Positions 58,879 through 64,000 of a stretch of DNA of 64,000 bases are shown here, one piece after another. The notes under the pieces are model-generated. The model saw only the letters and a list, made by a program, of their open reading frames with translations, did no database searches and had not been told where the DNA came from. The position numbers and the translations under genes are program-made. This DNA comes from Anoxybacillus sp050480245 (lineage in GTDB: Bacteria; Bacillota; Bacilli; Bacillales; Anoxybacillaceae): assembly GCA_050480245.1 (NCBI GenBank), contig JBCNEQ010000063.1; one strand, 5' to 3'. Numbering within the stretch: position 1 is the stretch's first letter; each line of letters begins with the position of its first letter.

Positions 58879-59937
58879 TTGGAACATCCGCATCTTCATT
58901 TTTTCGTTCGCTTAACGAAAATGTTATTAGTTTTAATTTTTATTTACTTCGTTGTGAAACTCAAATCTGTATGGCTACCATTTTTACATATGTTTATTAA
59001 AATTATAACTCCTTTTCTTATCGCAGCGTTCATTACATACTTATTGCATCCTGTTGTTGAATACGTCCACAAACGCGGCATGCCGAGAGCGCTTGCCATT
59101 CTTTCCATTTATGCGTTATTTTTTGGCGGGATCGGTTTTGCGGTTTATAAAGGCACACCGTTGTTTATTGCCCAGCTAGAAGATTTAAATAAAAGCTTAC
59201 CGATATTTGTTCGTACGTATGAACAATGGACGAATTATATTCATGAAGAAACGGCTACGTGGCCTTACGATGTTCATCAACGAATTGAAACGATGGTTTC
59301 GGAAGCGGAAACGTTTATTAGCGAGGCTGTGACAGGTATGATTATCGGATTAAAACAATTCATCAATCGGCTCATCGTCCTTTTTATTATCCCGTTCATC
59401 GCTTTTTACATGTTAAAAGATATCGAACTCATTAAAAAAGCAGCATGGGAATGGACTCCGAAAAAATGGCGCCATAAAGGTATGCAATTTTTACGCGACG
59501 TTGATCAAACGCTCGGTGGATATATTCGTGGACAATTGTTCGTCTGTTTTTTGATCGGAACGGCTGCTACGCTTTCGTTTTGGCTTATTGATATGAAATA
59601 TCCGCTTTTGCTTGGCATGATCATCGGGGTTACAAATGTCATCCCGTATTTCGGACCAATTATTGGAGCTATTCCAGCGGCGATTATTGCTGCAACCGTA
59701 TCAGTAAACAAACTGCTTCTTACTGTTGGAATCGTCTTTTTATTGCAGTTCATTGAAGGAAACATTTTATCCCCGCTTATTGTAGGGAGAAGCGTACATT
59801 TACATCCGCTTATTATTATGTTTTCCTTATTTGTTGGTGGGGAAATCGGTGGCATCATCGGTTTAATTGTTGCTGTTCCGATCGTTGCGATTGCTAAGGC
59901 GACATTTGTACACATTCGCTCGCTGAAAACAAATTGA
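58879..59937 (+). CDS. AI-2E family transporter (YrrI-like)
   Basis: The 352-residue membrane protein has about eight helices with a large extracellular loop (about 85-165) and the VTNVIPYFGPIIGAIPA motif of the AI-2E transporter (UPF0118) family. Despite the family name, many members are Na+/H+ antiporters or of unknown substrate. TTG at 58879 has AGGGAGGGA upstream. The stop codon overlaps the -35 of the alaS promoter. Confidence 0.88.
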   Translation: MEHPHLHFFVRLTKMLLVLIFIYFVVKLKSVWLPFLHMFIKIITPFLIAAFITYLLHPVVEYVHKRGMPRALAILSIYALFFGGIGFAVYKGTPLFIAQLEDLNKSLPIFVRTYEQWTNYIHEETATWPYDVHQRIETMVSEAETFISEAVTGMIIGLKQFINRLIVLFIIPFIAFYMLKDIELIKKAAWEWTPKKWRHKGMQFLRDVDQTLGGYIRGQLFVCFLIGTAATLSFWLIDMKYPLLLGMIIGVTNVIPYFGPIIGAIPAAIIAATVSVNKLLLTVGIVFLLQFIEGNILSPLIVGRSVHLHPLIIMFSLFVGGEIGGIIGLIVAVPIVAIAKATFVHIRSLKTN

Positions 59938-59962
59938 CAAAAAAAAGGGGCTTGTCTATAAT
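59934..59962 (+). promoter_or_regulatory. Consensus sigma-A promoter of alaS
   Basis: TTGACA (59934-59939), a 17-bp spacer and TATAAT (59957-59962): a perfect match. The -35 includes the stop codon of the upstream transporter. Confidence 0.92.
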
Positions 59963-59987
59963 TTTCACAAGAGTAATACATACAAAA

Positions 59988-60220
59988 ACGATGACGGATC
60001 AAGTATGTTACAGCCCATCTTAAAGCGCTTTCGGCGCACAGAGAGGAATTTCCGTGGCTGAAAGAAATTCCAGATGAAGAGTAACAGAACGCTAATCCTG
60101 AGTGCAGGCAAACCCTGCCGACGAAGCCACGTTACGGCGGTTGAGGTGATGGACGTTTTGTCCATAAACAGGGTGGTACCGCGAGCAAGCTCTCGTCCCT
60201 GAGCAGGGATGGGAGTTTTT
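59988..60220 (+). promoter_or_regulatory. T-box leader of alaS (alanine specifier likely)
   Basis: The 309-bp gap before alaS holds a T-box riboswitch: AGGGTGGTACCGCG at 60170-60183 is the T-box, CTCTCGTCCCTGAGCAGGGA then GGGAG (60191-60215) form the terminator stem with TTTTT after it. GCT at 60091-60093 in the expected specifier position fits alanine. Uncharged tRNA-Ala would favour read-through. Confidence 0.9.
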
Positions 60221-60246
60221 ATATTTTTATAAGGGAGGAAGGAAAC

Positions 60247-62880
60247 GTGAAGAAGCTAACATCTGCTCAAGTTCGTCAAATGTTTTTAGACTTTTTTAAA
60301 GAAAAAGGTCACGCTGTTGAGCCGAGCGCATCGCTTATTCCGATCGACGATCCGTCATTGTTATGGATCAATAGCGGTGTCGCAACGTTAAAAAAATATT
60401 TTGATGGCCGCGTCATTCCAGACAATCCGCGCATTTGTAATGCGCAAAAATCAATTCGTACAAACGACATTGAAAACGTCGGAAAAACGGCGCGCCACCA
60501 TACGTTTTTTGAAATGCTCGGAAACTTCTCGATCGGCGACTATTTTAAACGAGAAGCAATTCATTGGGCATGGGAGTTTTTAACGAGCGAAAAATGGATC
60601 GGTTTTGATCCGAACCGTCTTTCTGTGACAATTCATCCAGAAGATGAAGAAGCGTTTGACATTTGGCATAACGAAATTGGATTGCCAGAAGAACGCATTA
60701 TTCGATTGGAAGGGAACTTCTGGGACATCGGGGAAGGTCCAAGTGGACCAAATACAGAAATTTTCTATGACCGCGGTGAACAATTTGGCAACGACCCGAA
60801 CGATCCGGAATTATATCCAGGAGGAGAAAACGAGCGCTATTTAGAAGTGTGGAACCTCGTCTTTTCGCAATTTAATCATAACCCTGACGGTACGTACACG
60901 CCGCTGCCGAAGAAAAACATTGATACCGGCATGGGATTAGAGCGGATGTGCTCAATTTTACAAGACGTTCCGACAAACTTTGATACCGATTTATTTATGC
61001 CAATTATTCGCGCAACAGAACAAATTTCAGGTGAAACATATCGTACAAATGCCGAAAAAGACGTGGCATTTAAAGTCATCGCAGACCATATCCGCACCGT
61101 AACGTTTGCGATTGGAGACGGCGCGCTTCCATCAAACGAAGGACGCGGTTATGTGTTGCGTCGTTTATTGCGCCGTGCCGTTCGCTATGCGAAACAATTA
61201 AACATTCAACGTCCATTTATGTATGAGCTCGTTCCGGTGGTCGGTGAAATTATGGTTGACTATTACCCGGAAGTGAAAGAAAAAGCATCGTTCATTCAAA
61301 AAGTAATTAAAAATGAAGAAGAGCGCTTCCATGAAACGTTAAATGAAGGACTTGCAATTTTAGCAAGCGTCATCGAAAAAGAAAAACAACGTGGTAGCGA
61401 TACAATTAGCGGCGAAGATGTATTCCGCTTGTACGACACATACGGCTTCCCTGTGGAATTAACGGAAGAGTATGCGGAAGAAGAAGGAATGAAAGTCGAC
61501 CACGACGGTTTTGAACGTGAAATGGAGCGCCAGCGCGAACGGGCACGTGCTGCACGTCAAGATGTTGATTCGATGCAAGTCCAAGGCGGCGTATTAGGCG
61601 ACATTAAAGTAGAAAGCACGTTTGTCGGTTATGACCAGCTTTCTGTTTCTTCCGTTGTCGAAGTAATCGTAAAAGACGGACAACTTGTCAATGAGGTAAG
61701 CGAAGGACAAGAAGCGCAATTGATTTTACGTGAAACGCCGTTTTATGCAGAAAGCGGTGGACAAATTGCTGACCGCGGTTGGATTGAAGGTGAAACAGGA
61801 AAGGCGTACGTGAAAGACGTGCAAAAAGCGCCAAACGGCCAACATTTACATCATATTGTCGTTGAACATGGCACCATTCAAACGAACGGCACGTACACCG
61901 CGCGTGTTGATGAAGCTGCGCGCGTCGATATTGTGAAAAACCATACAGCGACGCATTTGTTGCATCAAGCGTTAAAAGATGTGCTTGGTGTGCATGTGAA
62001 CCAAGCTGGTTCGCTTGTTGCTCCTGATCGTTTACGTTTTGACTTTACGCATTTCGGTCAAGTAAAGCAAGAAGAGCTCGAGCAAATTGAAGCGATCGTT
62101 AACGAGCAAATTTGGCGCAATCTCCCTGTTGCGATTGAATATAAACCGCTTGATGAAGCAAAAGCGATGGGGGCGATGGCGCTATTTGGTGAAAAATATG
62201 GTGACATCGTGCGCGTCGTGCAAGTAGGCGATTACAGCCTAGAGCTTTGCGGTGGCTGCCATGTGAAAAATACAGCCGAAATCGGTTTGTTTAAAATTGT
62301 TTCTGAATCGGGCATTGGGGCAGGCACACGTCGGATTGAAGCAGTTACAGGAAAAGCTGCGTATCGTTTAATGAATGATCAAATTGCATTATTAAAAGAA
62401 GTAGCGGAAAAATTAAAAACGAATCCGAAAGATGTGTTAACGCGCATCGATACACTCATGAACGATATGCGCGAATTGCAACGTGAAAATGAATCGCTTG
62501 CTGCCCGTTTAAGCCATATGGAAGCAGAAAATTTAGTGAACCAAGTAAAAGAAGTAAACGGTGTTCCACTTGTCACAAGTAAAGTGAACAACGCCGATAT
62601 GAACAGCTTACGTGCGATGGTCGACGATTTAAAACAAAAATTAGGTTCAGCGATCATTGTACTTGCTTCTGTACAACAAAATAAAGTAAACTTAATTGCT
62701 GGTGTCACAAACGACTTAATCGACCGCGGTTATCACGCTGGAAAACTCATTAAAGAAGTGGCGACGCGTTGCGGTGGCGGCGGCGGTGGCCGAGCGGATA
62801 TGGCACAAGCGGGCGGAAAAGATGCGAATAAAGTAGATGAAGCACTTAAATTTGTCGAACAGTGGGTAAAATCTGTTTAA
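60247..62880 (+). CDS. alaS: Alanyl-tRNA synthetase
   Basis: AlaS charges tRNA-Ala. The 877-residue class II enzyme has the catalytic domain (1-245; RTNDIENVGKTARHHTFFEMLGNFSIGDYF), the tRNA-recognition region, the editing domain with HTATHLL (about 566-572) and GGCHVKNT, and the DHHA1/C-Ala end (RCGGGGGGRADMAQAGG). GTG start follows AGGGAGGAAGG. It is controlled by the T-box above and lies ahead of ireB-ruvX-yrzB. Confidence 0.97.
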   Translation: MKKLTSAQVRQMFLDFFKEKGHAVEPSASLIPIDDPSLLWINSGVATLKKYFDGRVIPDNPRICNAQKSIRTNDIENVGKTARHHTFFEMLGNFSIGDYFKREAIHWAWEFLTSEKWIGFDPNRLSVTIHPEDEEAFDIWHNEIGLPEERIIRLEGNFWDIGEGPSGPNTEIFYDRGEQFGNDPNDPELYPGGENERYLEVWNLVFSQFNHNPDGTYTPLPKKNIDTGMGLERMCSILQDVPTNFDTDLFMPIIRATEQISGETYRTNAEKDVAFKVIADHIRTVTFAIGDGALPSNEGRGYVLRRLLRRAVRYAKQLNIQRPFMYELVPVVGEIMVDYYPEVKEKASFIQKVIKNEEERFHETLNEGLAILASVIEKEKQRGSDTISGEDVFRLYDTYGFPVELTEEYAEEEGMKVDHDGFEREMERQRERARAARQDVDSMQVQGGVLGDIKVESTFVGYDQLSVSSVVEVIVKDGQLVNEVSEGQEAQLILRETPFYAESGGQIADRGWIEGETGKAYVKDVQKAPNGQHLHHIVVEHGTIQTNGTYTARVDEAARVDIVKNHTATHLLHQALKDVLGVHVNQAGSLVAPDRLRFDFTHFGQVKQEELEQIEAIVNEQIWRNLPVAIEYKPLDEAKAMGAMALFGEKYGDIVRVVQVGDYSLELCGGCHVKNTAEIGLFKIVSESGIGAGTRRIEAVTGKAAYRLMNDQIALLKEVAEKLKTNPKDVLTRIDTLMNDMRELQRENESLAARLSHMEAENLVNQVKEVNGVPLVTSKVNNADMNSLRAMVDDLKQKLGSAIIVLASVQQNKVNLIAGVTNDLIDRGYHAGKLIKEVATRCGGGGGGRADMAQAGGKDANKVDEALKFVEQWVKSV

Positions 62881-62963
62881 TAAACGGTGGAAATCGTGTA
62901 CAATGGATGTAAGGATGGATATGCCAGATTTCGTGGAACGTGAGAGTGGGGTGCAAAAAAACG

Positions 62964-63230
62964 GTGAGTTCGTTTGATAACACAATGCAATTTAACTTCT
63001 CGGAAGAACCGATGGACGTCGATGTTCGGGAAGTATTGCTTACCGTATACGACGCATTACAGGAAAAAGGGTATAACCCAATTAACCAAATTGTCGGCTA
63101 CTTGTTGTCTGGTGATCCAGCTTACATCCCTCGTCATAAAGATGCCAGAAACATGATTCGCAAAGTCGATCGCGACGAATTAATTGAAGAATTAGTGAAA
63201 TTCTATTTACGAACACATCGTGAGGAATAG
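62964..63230 (+). CDS. ireB: IreB-family regulatory phosphoprotein (UPF0297)
   Basis: The 88-residue protein (MSSFDNTMQFNFSEEP..., YDALQEKGYNPINQIVGYLLSGDPAYIPRHKDARNMIRK) is the IreB/YrzL family; in Enterococcus IreB is a target of the Ser/Thr kinase IreK that affects cephalosporin resistance. GTG at 62964 gives the family N-terminus; GGGGTG is 11 bp upstream, a little far. TACAAT at 62900-62905 may be a -10. The next gene begins 4 bp later. Confidence 0.9.
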   Translation: MSSFDNTMQFNFSEEPMDVDVREVLLTVYDALQEKGYNPINQIVGYLLSGDPAYIPRHKDARNMIRKVDRDELIEELVKFYLRTHREE

Positions 63231-63234
63231 ACAC

Positions 63235-63657
63235 ATGCGCATTTTAGGATTAGACTTTGGAACGAAAACGCTCGGCGTTGCCGTAAGCGACGAGTTAGGA
63301 TGGACGGCTCAAGGCGTCGAGACGATTCGTATCGATGAAGAAAACGGTGAATACGGCTTTGACCGTTTGCGCCAATTAATTGAAAAATATGCGGTCGAAG
63401 AAATTGTGATCGGGTTTCCGAAAAATATGAATGGTACAATTGGACCGCGTGGCGAGGCGACACAACGCTTTGCCGAACAAGTGAAACAAATGTTTTCACT
63501 TCCTGTCGTCTTGTGGGATGAAAGACTGTCCACCATGGCGGCAGAACGAATGTTAATCGCTGCGGACGTTAGTCGAAAAAAACGTAAAAAGGTGATCGAC
63601 AAAATGGCTGCGGTGATGATTTTACAATCTTATTTGGACCATAAACAATTGAGGTGA
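63235..63657 (+). CDS. ruvX: Putative Holliday junction resolvase/pre-16S rRNA nuclease (YqgF)
   Basis: The 140-residue RNase H-fold protein begins MRILGLDFGTKTLGVAVSD, with GFPKNMNGTIGPRG and DERLSTMAAERML, the YqgF signature. It is proposed to process the 5' end of 16S rRNA, and an older idea makes it a resolvase. ATG at 63235 gives the family start. It is the middle gene of the conserved ireB-ruvX-yrzB trio and its end lies 5 bp before yrzB's start. Confidence 0.93.
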   Translation: MRILGLDFGTKTLGVAVSDELGWTAQGVETIRIDEENGEYGFDRLRQLIEKYAVEEIVIGFPKNMNGTIGPRGEATQRFAEQVKQMFSLPVVLWDERLSTMAAERMLIAADVSRKKRKKVIDKMAAVMILQSYLDHKQLR

Positions 63658-63662
63658 ACATG

Positions 63663-63956
63663 ATGGAACACGGTGAAAAACACATTACAGTCGTTGACGA
63701 AGACGGCAACGAACAACTTTGCGAAGTACTATTTACATTTGAATCTGAAGAATTCGGAAAATCTTACGTTTTGTACTACCCAATCGGTGCAGAAGAAGAT
63801 GACAACGAAGAAATTGAAATTCACGCATCTTCTTTTATCCCAGGAGAAGATGGGCAGGCGGGAGAACTGCAGCCGATCGAAACAGAAGAAGAATGGGATA
63901 TGATCGAAGAAATGCTAAACACATTTCTAGGTGAAGAGGAAGAAGATGAAGAATAA
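63663..63956 (+). CDS. yrzB: DUF1292 family protein (YrzB)
   Basis: A very acidic 97-residue protein (MEHGEKHITVVDEDGNEQLCEVLFTFESEEFGKSYVLYYP...), typical of DUF1292/UPF0473. Function unknown; a universally linked partner of ireB and ruvX in Firmicutes. ATG at 63663 is 7 bp after GAGGTG (63651-63656); earlier GTG and ATG codons overlap that site. A strong terminator follows. Confidence 0.92.
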   Translation: MEHGEKHITVVDEDGNEQLCEVLFTFESEEFGKSYVLYYPIGAEEDDNEEIEIHASSFIPGEDGQAGELQPIETEEEWDMIEEMLNTFLGEEEEDEE

Positions 63957-63988
63957 GAGGCTGACTATGCGTCAGCTTCTTTTTTTAG
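63955..63988 (+). terminator. Intrinsic terminator after yrzB
   Basis: AAGAGGCTGAC (63955-63965) pairs with GTCAGCTTCTT (63971-63981, one G-U), followed by a T run; it overlaps the yrzB stop. The final 12 bases of the window hold nothing else I can see. Confidence 0.9.
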
Positions 63989-64000
63989 TGTGCTCGGCAT

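Overview
The window is core chromosome of a low-to-medium GC, endospore-forming Bacillaceae bacterium. Gene content, gene order and protein sequence point to a moderate thermophile near Anoxybacillus/Geobacillus; this rests on recalled synteny and sequence, as no database search was run. Sporulation genes (spoIIB, spoIVFA/FB, spo0B, safA, a CoxA-like lipoprotein, bofC, spoVB), T-box leaders on hisS and alaS, an L21 leader, a 6S-1 RNA and purine-rich Shine-Dalgarno sites with frequent TTG/GTG starts all fit Firmicutes. The order follows the Bacillus subtilis comC-to-yrzB stretch closely. I see no tRNA or rRNA genes, insertion sequences, prophage or CRISPR arrays.

Layout. (1) 1-2841: a type IV pilus block (end of the prepilin peptidase, pilM, pilN, pilO, one prepilin), which B. 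subtilis lacks at this place. (2) 2936-9134: spoIIB, maf, radC, then the shape and division genes mreBCD-minCD. (3) 9221-15188: spoIVFA-spoIVFB, rplU-prp-rpmA, spo0B-obg, pheB-pheA. (4) 15201-23222: NAD synthesis (niaR-nifS divergent from nadB-nadC-nadA, plus nadE) wrapped around the spore coat gene safA and followed by a spore lipoprotein gene. (5) 23310-28951: yebC, bofC, ruvAB, a DUF2905 gene, queA-tgt-yajC. (6) 28976-40936: small membrane proteins, spoVB, comN, secDF, a cation diffusion facilitator, recJ-apt, relA-dtd. (7) 40972-47042: a tiny helix-turn-helix gene, an SH3/amidase wall hydrolase, T-box-hisS-aspS, 6S RNA, tcdA. (8) 47195-51133: an RND efflux pump behind a palindrome-rich promoter, then a TetR-type regulator. 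(9) 51151-63956: rarA, cymR-iscS-mnmA, a TPR protein, recD2, two tiny genes, an AI-2E-family permease, T-box-alaS, ireB-ruvX-yrzB.

How it works together. Most of the window serves cell shape and division, translation and tRNA modification, recombination, NAD and sulfur supply, and sporulation. SpoIVFA/SpoIVFB with BofC form the checkpoint that governs pro-sigma-K processing. Prp matures ribosomal protein L27, whose gene follows it. CymR, the cysteine desulfurase and MnmA link sulfur status to tRNA thiolation.

I did not find a clear new multi-gene system. The least-explained signals are small: a perfect 20-bp palindrome in the secDF leader, a terminator whose 5' arm sits in a five-copy 18-bp tandem array, a Shine-Dalgarno buried in a terminator stem, a 144-bp tandem duplication in safA, an ordered set of palindromes at the RND pump promoter, and the Gram-positive PilMNO block.
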